Assembly (NCBI GenBank): GCA_963797605.1
Contig: CAWCPX010000005.1
Coordinates: 1,178,001 to 1,242,000, forward strand
DNA from: DASQPR01 sp963797605
GTDB taxonomy: Bacteria > Actinomycetota > Actinomycetes > Mycobacteriales > Micromonosporaceae
Reading direction: 5' to 3'
DNA length: 64,000 bases
Under the pieces are notes generated by a model. The model was not told the origin of the DNA. It saw only the letters and a list, made by a program, of their open reading frames with translations, and made no database searches. A program made the translations under genes and the position numbers. Positions 9,201 through 20,131 of the stretch are shown piece after piece; within the stretch, counting starts at the first letter, position 1, and each line of letters opens with the position of its first letter.

Positions 9201-10150
9201 ACGCAGTCGAGCACCATGCCGAGCGGCGAGTTCGTCGTGTTGAGGAACGCCGCGACGACCTTGAGGCGCTTGAGCGCGCGGATCTTCCGCTGGCCCTTGC
9301 CGGAGCGGATCGTCTCGCGAAGATCCTCGGCCTCGGCGTCCAGGTCCATGTTCTCGATCAGCGCCTTGATGGACTCGGCACCCATGCCGCCGGTGAAGTA
9401 CTCACCGAAGCGGTCGCGCAGCTCGCGGTAGAGCAGCTCGTCGGTGACGAGCTGCTTCGAGTCGAGCTTGCGGAACGTGTCCATGACCTCGTCGAGACGG
9501 TCGATCTCACGCTGCGCACGGTCGCGCATCTGGCGCATCTCGCGCTCGCCAGACTCCTTGACCTTGCGGCGTACGTCGGCCTTGGCACCCTCGGCTTCGA
9601 GCTCGGCGAGGTCGGCCTCGAGCTTGGCGGCCCGCTTCTCGATCTCGTTGTCACGCGCGCTCTCGGCGTGCCGCTTCTCCGCGCCGATCTCCGACTCGAC
9701 GGTCGACATGTCCCGGTGACGGGCTTCCTTGTCGACGCTCGTCACGACGTACGACGCGAAGTAGATGATCTTCTCGAGGTCCTTCGGCGCCAGGTCGAGC
9801 AGGTAGCCCAGCCGGCTCGGCACACCCTTGAAGTACCAGATGTGCGTGACCGAGGCGGCCAGCTCGATGTGGCCCATCCGCTCACGACGGACCTTGGCCC
9901 GGGTCACCTCGACGCCGCAGCGCTCACAGATGATGCCCTTGAACCGGACGCGCTTGTATTTGCCGCAGTAGCACTCCCAGTCCCGGGTCGGACCGAAGAT
10001 CTTCTCGCAGAAGAGCCCGTCCTTTTCCGGCTTGAGTGTGCGGTAGTTGATGGTCTCGGGCTTCTTGACCTCGCCATGCGACCACTGACGGATGTCGTCA
10101 GCCGTGGCCAGACCGATTCGCAACTCGTCGAAGAAATTTACATCGAGCAC
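6263..10150 (-). CDS. rpoC: RNA polymerase subunit beta-prime
   Basis: The beta-prime subunit carries the catalytic Mg ion and the bridge helix and trigger loop of RNA polymerase. NADFDGDQMAVH supplies the three metal-binding aspartates. CYCGK and ICERCGVEV form the N-terminal zinc site, and CESKLGVCGACYG belongs to the second one. I place the start at the GTG at 10150 (VLDVNFFDELRIGLA), which matches the mycobacterial N-terminus and gives 1295 residues; an in-frame ATG at 10189 would add 13 unrelated residues. The frame is intact over 3.9 kb, in contrast to rpoB. The rpoB stop lies about 90 nt upstream. Confidence 0.98.
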   Translation of the reverse strand: MLDVNFFDELRIGLATADDIRQWSHGEVKKPETINYRTLKPEKDGLFCEKIFGPTRDWECYCGKYKRVRFKGIICERCGVEVTRAKVRRERMGHIELAASVTHIWYFKGVPSRLGYLLDLAPKDLEKIIYFASYVVTSVDKEARHRDMSTVESEIGAEKRHAESARDNEIEKRAAKLEADLAELEAEGAKADVRRKVKESGEREMRQMRDRAQREIDRLDEVMDTFRKLDSKQLVTDELLYRELRDRFGEYFTGGMGAESIKALIENMDLDAEAEDLRETIRSGKGQRKIRALKRLKVVAAFLNTTNSPLGMVLDCVPVIPPDLRPMVQLDGGRFATSDLNDLYRRVINRNNRLKRLIDLGAPEIIVNNEKRMLQEAVDALFDNGRRGRPVTGPGNRPLKSLSDMLKGKQGRFRQNLLGKRVDYSGRSVIVVGPRLKLHQCGLPKQMALELFKPFVMKRLVDLNHAQNIKSAKRMVERQRPVVWDVLEEVIGEHPVLLNRAPTLHRLGIQAFEPQLVEGKAIQIHPLVCTAFNADFDGDQMAVHVPLSAEAQAEARILMLSSNNILKPADGKPVTMPTQDMVIGLYFLTHKKEAGAGAGRAFGSDSEAWMAYDNRELHLQAPVRIRLNGVIGVDNGVGGGEWTAPEGWTPGEPLIVDTTLGRVLFNETLPPGYRFVNYEIRKAQLSAIVNDLAERFPKVALAATLDALKEAGFHWATWSGVTIGMADIIQPPNKAGILERHEKEAERIDKQYQRGLMTAEERRGELIEIWTKATAEVAKDMETALPQANPLWQMIFSGARGNMLQLRQIAAIRGLVANPKGEIIPRPIKSSYREGLSVLEYFISTHGARKGLADTALRTADSGYLTRRLVDVSQDVIIREEDCGTERGIGMQVGQFVEGVLGVHEHAETGVHARTLADDIVDAKGNAVVARGTDLNSILIEKIIAAGVDQVRVRSVLTCESKLGVCGACYGRSLPTGKTVDIGEAVGIIAAQSIGEPGTQLTMRTFHTGGVAGDDITQGLPRVQEIFEARVPKGKAPIADTPGRIRIEDGDRSRKIIIVPDDGSEEIVHDKISKRTKLRVSDGGHIEVGEKLTEGTIDPHELLRIMGPRAVQVHLTQEVQQVYRSQGVMIHDKHIEIIIRQMLKRVTVIDSGATEFLPGLLVDRAQFEAENRRLVAEGGEPAAGRPVLMGITKASLATDSWLSAASFQETTRVLTDAAINARSDSLIGLKENVIIGKLIPAGTGITKYRNVRVEPTEEAKAKVYSMTGYTENDYGFGPASGAAVPLDDFDFGSYR

Positions 10151-10241
10151 TTGGGTATCCCTCGTGTCGTCAAACAACAAAATAATCACGGAGCGGGTTG
10201 TGGGGCGACCCGACGAGCAGGCCGCCCCAAGACCCGACTAC

Positions 10242-13686
<3,445 letters not shown>

Positions 13687-13816
13687 GATGCGTCCTTCCG
13701 AGGACCTGTGGTGCTAGAACGGCCGTATCGCGTGCAGCCCAACCGACCCGGCTCGAATGACCCAATGAGAGGGTCAATCTTGACGGGTGCTGGATTAGGA
13801 GGCAGCGCAAACTAGC

Positions 13817-13845
13817 AGTGTAGCCGAAAGGCTAACCGCTGTCGA
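13817..13845 (-). promoter_or_regulatory. Promoter of rpoB-rpoC
   Basis: On the minus strand: -35 TCGACA, 17 bases, -10 TACACT, which gives a leader of about 120 nt before the TTG start of rpoB. Spacing and both hexamers fit a housekeeping sigma factor. Confidence 0.6.
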
Positions 13846-14167
13846 GCCGCCACCGCAAGTATCAGAGCGCAGCGTGCCTCGGACAGGTCGTCCCGGCGTC
13901 GCTCGCGGTGGCCGTTCGCGTCCGACATCGGAAGGTGTTGCCGTTCAGCGTGCCCGGCCGATGCCCACCTCGTCAAGGCCTTCCGGTCGGTCTTGCCGGT
14001 TGTTGCCTGCACGTAACCCGAATCGGCCGCGCAGCGCCGGATCAGCGCTATTTCCGGCGGCTGCCGTCCAGGCGTGATCCGCGTCAATCCTCACACCGGT
14101 CATTTCCGCCGGGACTCGGCCGGGCGCGAACCCGGCGGCCGTCGATCGCCGCGGTCCGACACGCGGC

Positions 14168-14206
14168 ACGGGCGGCCGGCACGCCGTAGGCGTGCCGGCC
14201 GCCCGT
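14168..14206 (-). terminator. Terminator after rplJ-rplL
   Basis: Perfect 18-bp inverted repeat (ACGGGCGGCCGGCACGCC and its complement) around a 3-nt loop, starting 23 nt after the rplL stop. There is no U-run, but the stem is very stable. Confidence 0.8.
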
Positions 14207-14228
14207 CGGTAGCGCGGTGGAGCAGGAA

Positions 14229-14617
14229 TTACTTGAGGGTGACCTTGGCGCCTTCGCCCTCGAGCTTGGCCTTGGCCTTCTCGGCCGCTCTCCTTGTTGA
14301 CCTTCTCCAGGATCGCCTTCGGCGCGGCCTCGACCACGTCCTTGGCCTCCTTCAGGCCCAGGCCGGTCAGCTCACGCACGACCTTGATGACCTGGATCTT
14401 CTTGCCACCGTCGTTCTCGAGGATGACGTCGAACTCGTCCTGCTCCTCGGCGGCCTCGGCGGCCGCGGCCGCCGCCACCGGCTGCACGCGACCGGCGACC
14501 GGCGCGGCGGCGGTGACGTCGAAGGTCTCCTCGAACTGCTTCACGAACTCGGAGAGCTCGATCAGCGTCATCTCCTTGAACGCCTCAAGAAGGTCGGTCG
14601 GTGCTCAGCTTCGCCAT
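14229..14617 (-). CDS. rplL: 50S ribosomal protein L7/L12 (two frameshifts)
   Basis: L7/L12 forms the stalk dimers that recruit the translational GTPases. The ATG at 14617 starts MAKLSTD. One extra base near 14594-14600 (ACCGACCGACC for ACC GAC GAC C) breaks the frame before LLEAFKEMTLIELSEFVKQF. The Ala-rich hinge (AAAAAAEAAEE) and the C-terminal domain (LENDGGKKIQVIKVVREL) then read normally. A second extra base near 14286 (AAGGAGAGCGG) shifts the end, which should read KEAAEKAKAKLEGEGAKVTL with a stop at 14229. Restored length is 128 residues, exactly family size. It is co-transcribed with rplJ. Confidence 0.94.
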
Positions 14618-14639
14618 GATGGGTCGCTCCTTTCGTTGC

Positions 14640-15249
14640 TTAGTTGTCAGAAGTCGTCGTCGGATGCCGACGCTCGGAGTCGGCGCCGTCGGCTGTCGGC
14701 GGGCCGGCCGCGGGTGCGCCGCCGTCGTTCTCGCGCTTGTCCTGCAGGGCGGCCACCGTGCGGGCGGCCTTCGACAGCGGCGCCTGGAACAGGGCCGCGG
14801 CCTTGCTCAGGTTCGCCTTCATGCCGCCGGCCAGCTTGGCCAGCAGCACCTCGCGGGACTCCAGGTCGGCGATCTTCGTGACCTCGGCCGCCGAGATCGC
14901 CTTACCCTCGAAGACGCCGCCCTTGATGACCAGCAGCGGGTTGGTCTTCGCGAAGTCGCGAAGGCCCTTCGCCGCCTCGACCGGGTCGCCGGAGACGAAG
15001 GCGAGCGCGGTAGGACCGGTGAACAGAGCGTCGAGACCGTCGATGCCGGCGTCGGTCGCCGCACGCTTCGCGAGCGTGTTCTTGGTGACCGCGTACGTCG
15101 TGGTGGCACCGAGCGAGCGCCGCAGCTGCGGTGAGCTGAGCAACGGTCAGGCCGCGGTACTCGGTCAGCAAGGTCGCCGACGAGTTGCGGAAGTTGTCGG
15201 TCAGCTCGGCAACGGCTGCGCCCTTGTCGGTCCGGATCTTGTCCGCCAT
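14640..15249 (-). CDS. rplJ: 50S ribosomal protein L10 (frameshifted)
   Basis: L10 anchors the L7/L12 dimers to the 50S subunit and, in the L10-L12 complex, represses its own operon by binding the leader. It starts MADKIRTDKGAAVAELTDNF at 15249 with GGAGGG just upstream. One extra C near 15130 (ACCGCAGCTGCGG for ACC GAG CTG CGG) breaks the frame in LTVAQLTELRRSLGATTTY. The rest (KNTLAKRAATDAGIDGL, GGVFEGKAISAAEV) reads normally, with a Thr/Ser-rich tail to a stop at 14640. Restored length is 202 residues, slightly long for the family because of the tail. Confidence 0.92.
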
Positions 15250-15262
15250 GTCCCTCCTCTCT

Positions 15263-15465
15263 CGTTTCTCAGGGCTGGTCACCGGGATCGGGCCCGAGAA
15301 ACGAGAAACGCCCCGGCGCAGGGCGCACGGGGCGGACACGGTCAATTGAGCCGGAAAGCGATCCGTCCACCCTGCGCGGGCCGCCCGCTCGATAGCGGGA
15401 CCTTCAACCGGCCGCCCCAAGGTGAGGGACGGACGCGGTGACCAGCGGTCTATGGGTGGAACTTC
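15263..15465 (-). promoter_or_regulatory. L10-type leader of rplJ-rplL
   Basis: Just before the rplJ Shine-Dalgarno, CGTTTCTC(G/A)GGGC pairs with its complement (arms 15263-15275 and 15292-15303), so the hairpin could control access to the start. Further upstream the minus strand reads CACCCATAGACCGCTGGTC (about 15439-15457), resembling the conserved part of actinobacterial L10 leaders. This suggests autogenous control by L10-L12. The exact boundaries are inferred. Confidence 0.5.
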
Positions 15466-15599
15466 GCCAGCAACGATACGGATGAACCTCAAGCGGCCAA
15501 ATCAACACCGCTCACGGGTACGGCGGTCCGCGACGTGCAGATCCGTGGTTACCCGCAGCCGCCATCGGCATCACTGACGATCCACGAGCCGGGAATGCG

Positions 15600-15633
15600 T
15601 CAGGGCGCCCGCACCGAAGTGCGGACGCCCTGA
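15600..15633 (-). terminator. Terminator after rplK-rplA
   Basis: Fifteen-bp stem (TCAGGGCGCCCGCAC with its near-perfect complement, one G-U pair) around a CGAA tetraloop. It begins 14 nt after the restored rplA stop at 15647, which supports that stop. Confidence 0.8.
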
Positions 15634-15646
15634 CGGTGACGCGGAA

Positions 15647-16359
15647 CTACTCGGTCGGCCTCGGCGAAGTTGCGGGTCACGTTCGGGTCGACCGGGATGC
15701 CCGGGCCCATCGTCGTCGCGACGGTGACCTTCTTGAGGTACTTGCCCTTGGCCGCGGACGGCTTGGCGCGAAGCACCTCGTCGAGGACGGCCGCGTAGTT
15801 CTCCACCAGCTGGGTCTCGGAGAACGACGCCTTGCCGATGATCAGGTGCAGGTTCGAGTGCTTGTCCACCCGGAAGGTGATCTTGCCACCCTTGATGTCG
15901 GTGACGGCCTTCGTCACGTCCATGGTGACCGTGCCCGTCTTCGGGTTCGGCATGAGGCCGCGCGGGCCCAGGATCCGCGCGATCCGACCGATCTTGGCCA
16001 TCTGGTCCGGCGTGGCGATTGCCGCGTCGAAGTCCAGCCAGCCTTCCTGAATGCGGGCGACGAGTTCGTCGGAGCCGACCACGTCAGCGCCGGCCGCCTC
16101 CGCCTCGACGGCCTTGTCGCCGGAGGCGAACACGATGACGCGGGCGGTCTTGCCGGTGCCGTGCGGCAGGTTGACCGTGCCACGAACCATCTGGTCCGCC
16201 TTGCGGGGGTCGACGCCGAGGCGCATCGCGACCTCGACCGTGGCGTCGAACTTCACCGGGTTGGTCGTCTTGGCGAGCTTGAATCGCCTCGACCGGCCCG
16301 TAGAGCTTGGTCTTGTCGACCTGTTCGGCGACCTTGCGGTACGCCTTGCCATGCTGCAT
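15647..16359 (-). CDS. rplA: 50S ribosomal protein L1 (two frameshifts)
   Basis: L1 forms the mobile stalk at the ribosomal E site. It starts MQHGKAYRKVAEQVDKTKLY at 16359. One extra T near 16282 (GCGATTCAAG for GCG ATC AAG) breaks the frame before IKLAKTTNPVKFDATVEVAM. The signature VGSDELVARIQEGWLDFDAA and ILGPRGLMPNPKTGTVTMDV are intact. A second extra base near 15660 hides the end, which should read NFAEPTE with a stop at 15647; without that correction translation would run through the terminator hairpin. Restored length is 236 residues, as expected for actinobacterial L1. Confidence 0.92.
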
Positions 16360-16447
16360 GTCTGTAATCTCCTGTGGTAGATGGCGGACGACCCGAGGCC
16401 GTCCTCCCACGACGTTCGCTACCCGGCCCGAAGCCGGCGCGATGACG

Positions 16448-16879
16448 TCAGTCCTTGACCGTGATGCCCATCGACCGGGCGGTGCCGGCGATGACCTTCT
16501 CGGCGTTGTCGAGGTCGTTGGCGTTGAGGTCGGCCAACTTGCGCTCGGCGATCTCGCGCACCTGGGCGCGCGTGACCGAGCCGACCTTGTCCTTCTGCGG
16601 CACACCCGAGCCCTTGGCGACGCCGGCGGCCTTCTTCAGCAGCTCGGCGGCGGGCGGGGTCTTCAGGATGAACGTGAAGGAGCGGTCTTCGTAGACGCTG
16701 ATCTGCGCGGGGACGACGTCACCACGCTGCGACTCGGTCTGCGCGTTGTACGCCTTGCAGAACTCCATGATGTTCACGCCGTGCTGGCCGAGCGCGGGAC
16801 CGACCGGCGGGGCCGGGGTCGCCATGCCAGCCTTCAACGCGAGCGTGAAGGTCTTGACGAGTTTCTTCTTCGGAGGCAT
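16448..16879 (-). CDS. rplK: 50S ribosomal protein L11
   Basis: L11 binds the GTPase-associated centre of 23S rRNA and is needed for stringent-response activation of RelA-type enzymes. The 143-residue protein has the proline-bearing N-terminal segment APPVGPALGQHGVNIMEF involved in thiostrepton action and the complete C-terminal rRNA-binding domain ending ARSMGITVKD. The frame is intact. rplA follows 88 nt later, and nusG lies 151 nt upstream behind a weak hairpin. Confidence 0.97.
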   Translation of the reverse strand: MPPKKKLVKTFTLALKAGMATPAPPVGPALGQHGVNIMEFCKAYNAQTESQRGDVVPAQISVYEDRSFTFILKTPPAAELLKKAAGVAKGSGVPQKDKVGSVTRAQVREIAERKLADLNANDLDNAEKVIAGTARSMGITVKD

Positions 16880-16996
16880 ATCTCTTCCTGGGCTTGGTTG
16901 TTGGCTTCGGCTAGCCCGGCTTGTCGGAGCTAGCCAGCTACTGCCGCGGCCCGGAGCGTCACACGGTTTTCGGCGCCGGACCGACGTTCTAGGGTA

Positions 16997-17016
16997 GCGC
17001 AGCGTAAACGCCGCGC
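16997..17016 (-). terminator. Short hairpin between nusG and rplK
   Basis: Eight-bp stem GCGCGGCG / CGCTGCGC (one G-U pair) with a TTTA loop, 14 nt after the nusG stop. It could terminate or attenuate the secE-nusG transcript before rplK. It is short and lacks a U-run, so the call is weak. Confidence 0.4.
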
Positions 17017-17030
17017 TCGATGCGAGGTTT

Positions 17031-17774
17031 CTAGATCTTCGAGACCTGGTTGAAGTTCAGCTCGACCGGCGTCTCGCGACCGAAGATCGAGACGAGCACC
17101 TTGAGCTTCTGCTGGTCGGCGTTGATCTCGCTGATCGAGGCCGGCAGCGACGCGAACGCGCCGTCGGTGACGGTGACCGAGTCGCCCACCTCGAAGTCGA
17201 GACCTTGATCTCGAGCTTGGCCTTCTTCGGGTCGGTCGACACGACCGGGGCCAGCCACTTCAGCACCTCGTCGAGCGAGAGCGGGGCGGGCCGGTCGGCC
17301 CGGTCGGTGGCACCCACGAAGCCGGTGACGCCCGGCGTGTTGCGCACGCAGGAGTAGGACTCGGCGGTGAGGTCCATCCGGACCAGGATGTAACCCGGGA
17401 AGACCTTGTTCTGCACGTTGGTGCGCTTGCCGTTCTTGACCTCGACCTCTTCGCGGGTCGGCACCTCGACCTGGTAGATGAAATCTTCCATGTCGAGGCT
17501 CGTGATCCGGGTCTCGAGGTTGGTCTTGACCTTGTTCTCGTAGCCGGCGTAAGAGTGCACGACGAACCAGTCGCCCGGCGCGAACCGCAGCGCCGCGCGC
17601 AGCTCGGCGACCGGGTCTTCGTCGTCGTCGCCGTCGGTGCCACGTCGACGACCGCCGTCGGCCGCGGCTCGCTCGGCACCGGCGGCCTCGGCCGACTCCT
17701 CGGTCGGCACGCACGAACTCGATGTCACCGTCGCCGTCGGCACTCGTACGGTCAAAATCGTCGTACTCGGGCAC
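17031..17774 (-). CDS. nusG: Transcription factor NusG (two frameshifts)
   Basis: NusG binds RNA polymerase through its NGN domain and Rho or S10 through its KOW domain. It starts at GTG 17774 (MPEYDDFDRTSADGDGDIEF). An extra base near 17708 and a missing base near 17205 break the frame. Between them the acidic linker and the NGN domain (WFVVHSYAGYENKVKTNLE, VFPGYILVRMDL) read normally. After the second site the KOW domain resumes (DFEVGDSVTVTDGAFASLP, FGRETPVELNFNQVSKI). The two lesions compensate and give 247 residues, normal for Actinobacteria with the acidic N-terminal extension. It is co-transcribed with secE. Confidence 0.93.
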   Translation of the reverse strand: MPEYDDFDRTSADGDGDIEFVRADRGVGRGRRCRASRGRRRSSTWHRRRRRRRPGRRAARGAAVRAGRLVRRALLRRLREQGQDQPRDPDHEPRHGRFHLPGRGADPRRGRGQERQAHQRAEQGLPGLHPGPDGPHRRVLLLRAQHAGRHRLRGCHRPGRPARPALARRGAEVAGPGRVDRPEEGQARDQGLDFEVGDSVTVTDGAFASLPASISEINADQQKLKVLVSIFGRETPVELNFNQVSKI

Positions 17775-17819
17775 GCTTCTTCTCTTTCCCTGCTAGATCG
17801 CTTGCGGGCTAGCGTACCG

Positions 17820-18279
17820 CTAGCCGAAAACGTGTGTGACGAGCCAGGCGAAGCTCCAGTCCAGGCCGCCCACGATCAACATCATGATGACGACGAAGAC
17901 GACGACCACGGAGGTGTAGGTCAGCAACTCCTTGCGGGACGGCCAGATGACCTTACGCAGCTCGGCGACGACCTCGCGGAAGAACCGGGCGATCGCGCCC
18001 GAAAAGCCCCGGGATGCGCGATGGTCTTGTCGCGTCTTCGAACCGTCGGACCGGTCTTCGCCGTCTAGGTCGCGCGCGGCTCGCCCGAGGAGCGGCGCCG
18101 CTCGTCCGGCACCAGCTCGTCGAACTCAGGTCGTCGTCGTCGTCGAGGGTTTCGTCGTCGACAGCGTCAACGAACACCTCGTCGAGGTGTTCATCCACGG
18201 CATCCTCGCCGCGCCGTTTGCTCTCGGCCACTTCGCCCTCTTCCATCTTTCGCGGGGTGGTTATGTCGCACGCTGACAC
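17820..18279 (-). CDS. secE: Preprotein translocase subunit SecE (frameshifted)
   Basis: SecE clamps the SecY channel in the membrane. The N-terminal part is the acidic, Arg-rich extension of actinobacterial SecE. The conserved end, seen only after frame correction, reads ARFFREVVAELRKVIWPSRK then LLTYTSVVVVFVVIMMLIVG and a stop at 17820. The frame breaks between about 18070 and 18140. Two missing bases would restore FDELVPDERRRSSGEPRARD, whereas one extra base is the simplest alternative. The start is uncertain between GTG 18279 and ATG 18246. tRNA-Trp lies 50 nt upstream, as in other Actinobacteria. Confidence 0.88.
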
Positions 18280-18328
18280 TTGTCGCCACGAGGCCTCAGG
18301 AGCGAGACCTCGGTAGCGCCGCTCGACG

Positions 18329-18401
<73 letters not shown>

Positions 18402-18555
18402 ATGTGGGAAAAATCTCCCCAGCCCGGAGAACCTACCGCCGAACTGCGTCGGGCACGCCAGACCAAGGGTCATTAGACCCACGGGCGACAAGTGTACGGG
18501 TATGCGGAGGCCGTTTCCCAACTCCCCCATGCCGATCCACTGTCGCCAACGTTCA

Positions 18556-18982
18556 TCATGCCGCAGGTAGGGCTCCAGGGATGTCACCGGCATCGGCTCG
18601 GACGATCGCTCGGCCTGGGCCAGCACCTTCTCGCCGGCGCAGATCGCGGTGAGATCGAGCTGGGCCAGCGCCGGGTCGGCGCGTCCGCCGCACCGTGGCG
18701 CTCACGATCAGCTCGGTGCCCTCGTCGTCGTCGGGCACCACGATCGGCCGGGTGAACCGCACCTGGTACTCGCAGGATCGCGCCGGGGTCGCCGCCGACC
18801 CATACGGTCACCGCCCGGCTCGCCAGCGCCATCGTGAACATGCCGTGCGCGATCACGCCGGGCAGGCCGACACCGGTGGCGACGCGGTCGCTCCAGTGGA
18901 TCGGGTTGAAGTCACCGGACGCGCCGGCGTAGCGCACGAGATCGGCCCGGGTGATCGGGAAGGTCGACGGTGTCAGCGGCAT
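18556..18982 (-). CDS. hadB: MaoC-type (3R)-hydroxyacyl dehydratase, HadB-like (frameshifted)
   Basis: HadB is the catalytic MaoC/hot-dog half of the HadAB dehydratase, which removes water from 3-hydroxyacyl chains. From ATG 18982 it reads MPLTPSTFPITRADLVRYAG, then the active-site region YAGASGDFNPIHWSD and the MaoC signature GVIAHGMFTMALASRAV. Three single-base lesions follow: extra bases near 18769 and 18690, and a missing base near 18620. Restored, it continues EYQVRFTRPIVVPDDD, ADPALAQLDLTAICAGEKVL and ends GALPAA. That gives 141 residues, close to mycobacterial HadB. It begins 4 nt after the restored hadA stop. Confidence 0.85.
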
Positions 18983-18986
18983 CGGC

Positions 18987-19441
18987 TCAGCTCTCGTTCT
19001 CGGCGCCCGGACGACGATCTTGGACCACGCGGTCGCCACCGGCTCGCCGTCGGCGGTCGCGATCTCGGTGCGGGTGGTCAGGAACCCGTTGCCGGCCCGC
19101 TCGATGATTTCCGCGATCGTGCACAGACAGGTCAGCTCGTCGCCGGCGTGGATCGGGCGGCGGTACGCGTACCGCTGATCGCCGTGCACGACCCGGCTGA
19201 AGTCGAGACCGAGGCCCTCGTCGTCGATCACCATCTGCAGCGTCTCAGCGGTCAGCACGATGGCGAACGTCGGCGGCGCGATCACGTCCGGGTAGCCCAT
19301 GGCGCGGGCCGCCTCCGGGTCCCGGTAGACGGCGTCGGGGGCGCCGATGGCGTCCGCGAATTCCCGGATCTTCTGCCGCCCGACGAGGTACGGCGCGGTG
19401 GCCGGATAGGTCCGGCCGATGTACGCGAGGTCCAGTGGCAT
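18987..19441 (-). CDS. hadA: MaoC-like dehydratase partner subunit, HadA-like (frameshifted at its end)
   Basis: HadA is the N-terminal FAS1-type dehydratase subunit that partners HadB in fatty-acid elongation. It reads MPLDLAYIGRTYPATAPYLV, contains GYPDVIAPPTFAIVLT and VVHGDQRYAYRRPIHAGDEL, and ends near KIVVR. As given, it runs in frame into HadB and looks like a fusion. Restoring one G in a GGG run near 19006 gives KIVVRGAENES and a TGA at 18987, the usual HadA end, so the fusion is probably an artefact. The start has no Shine-Dalgarno, but TAGGTT lies 7 nt upstream, suggesting a leaderless mRNA. Confidence 0.85.
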
Positions 19442-19448
19442 GGGGGCG

Positions 19449-19454
19449 AACCTA
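19449..19454 (-). promoter_or_regulatory. -10 box, leaderless hadA
   Basis: TAGGTT followed by 7 nt and the ATG of hadA, just downstream of the rpmG terminator hairpin. It fits a TANNNT -10 element with transcription starting at the ATG. Confidence 0.5.
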
Positions 19455-19480
19455 CACGGCTCGCTCGGAGGCAAATGAAT

Positions 19481-19511
19481 CGGCGACCCTGGACGATGTC
19501 CGGGGTCGCCG
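19481..19511 (-). terminator. Terminator after rpmG
   Basis: Fourteen-bp stem (CGGCGACCCCGGAC paired with GTCCAGGGTCGCCG, one G-U pair) with a 3-nt loop, 20 nt after the rpmG stop, followed by ATTCATTTG on the minus strand. It separates rpmG from hadA. Confidence 0.75.
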
Positions 19512-19531
19512 TGATCTTTATAGCGGTGTGG

Positions 19532-19699
19532 TTAGCGCGTCTCACGGTGCGACGTGTGCTTGCCACAACGCGGGCAGAACTTCGCGAGTTCGATGCGGTC
19601 CGGGTCGTTGCGGCGGTTCTTCTTCGTGATGTAGTTGCGCTCCTTGCACTCCACACACGCCATGGTGATCTTTGGACGTACGTCTGTCGCCTTAGCCAC
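19532..19699 (-). CDS. rpmG: 50S ribosomal protein L33
   Basis: A 55-residue L33 of the zinc-binding type. It starts at GTG 19699 (VAKATDVRPKITMACVECKE), with CVEC and CPRC as the two zinc-binding cysteine pairs, and ends KHTSHRETR. AGGAAGG lies 12 nt upstream of the GTG. L33 lies near the exit site of the large subunit. The position between tRNA-Met and hadA matches the arrangement in M. tuberculosis and Streptomyces. The zinc-containing form is typically replaced by a cysteine-free paralogue under zinc starvation. Confidence 0.96.
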   Translation of the reverse strand: MAKATDVRPKITMACVECKERNYITKKNRRNDPDRIELAKFCPRCGKHTSHRETR

Positions 19700-19815
19700 G
19701 GCGGAGTGCCTTCCTGCGTGATTTGAAACAGCTTCCGACCTGTGCCGGAGGACTGCCAGAGTAGCTGTCTACCCTTCGACCTGCCAAACGAGCGCGAGTG
19801 CCGCGCTATTCCCCG

Positions 19816-19888
19816 TAGCGGTGGCCGGAATTGAACCGGCGACACAGCGATTATGAGCCGCTTGCTCTGCCATCTGAGCTACACCGCC
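19816..19888 (-). tRNA. tRNA-Met (anticodon CAT, elongator type)
   Basis: 73-nt cloverleaf on the minus strand: acceptor GGCGGTG/CACCGCT with A discriminator, D-arm GCTCAGATGGCAGAGC, anticodon loop CTCATAA, T-loop GGTTCAATTCC. The paired first base and lack of the initiator GGG-CCC anticodon stem indicate the elongator. CCA is not encoded. Confidence 0.95.
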
Positions 19889-19931
19889 AAGCTCGCTGGC
19901 AACTGCCCGCGCAGGCGCACCAGCAAACGAG

Positions 19932-20004
19932 AGCCCCCTTACGGAATCGAACCGTAGACCTTCTCCTTACCATGGAGACGCTCTGCCGTCTGAGCTAAGG
20001 GGGC
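19932..20004 (-). tRNA. tRNA-Thr (anticodon GGT)
   Basis: 73-nt cloverleaf on the minus strand: acceptor GCCCCCT/AGGGGGC with T discriminator, D-arm GCTCAGACGGCAGAGC, anticodon stem TCTCC/GGAGA around ATGGTAA, T-loop GGTTCGATTCC. CCA is not encoded. With tRNA-Met and rpmG it forms the conserved thrT-metT-rpmG order. TATAGA lies 9 nt before the mature 5' end. Confidence 0.96.
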
Positions 20005-20131
20005 GTCGCGATCTCTATACGAGTCACGCACCGGGTAGAGAGTACACGGCGGGTATCGCCAACGCTAACCGGATCCTCCGCCGCGCTCCCGCGAGTCTCG
20101 GAGCGTCGTGCGCGCCGGGCCGGCAGTCTCG

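Larger units (their letters stand above)
13687..14228. other. rplL-rpoB intergenic region
   Basis: About 540 bases without a credible gene. It holds the rplL terminator (14168-14206), a promoter for rpoBC (13817-13845), and a TGACCC/GGGTCA inverted repeat with a 7-nt spacer (13758-13776) within the rpoB leader. Nothing recognisable was found in 13850-14160. Confidence 0.6.

Noticed and set aside
18584..19474. A natural HadA-HadB fusion protein
   Set aside because: One missing G explains the loss of the HadA stop, and the restored ends match the family.
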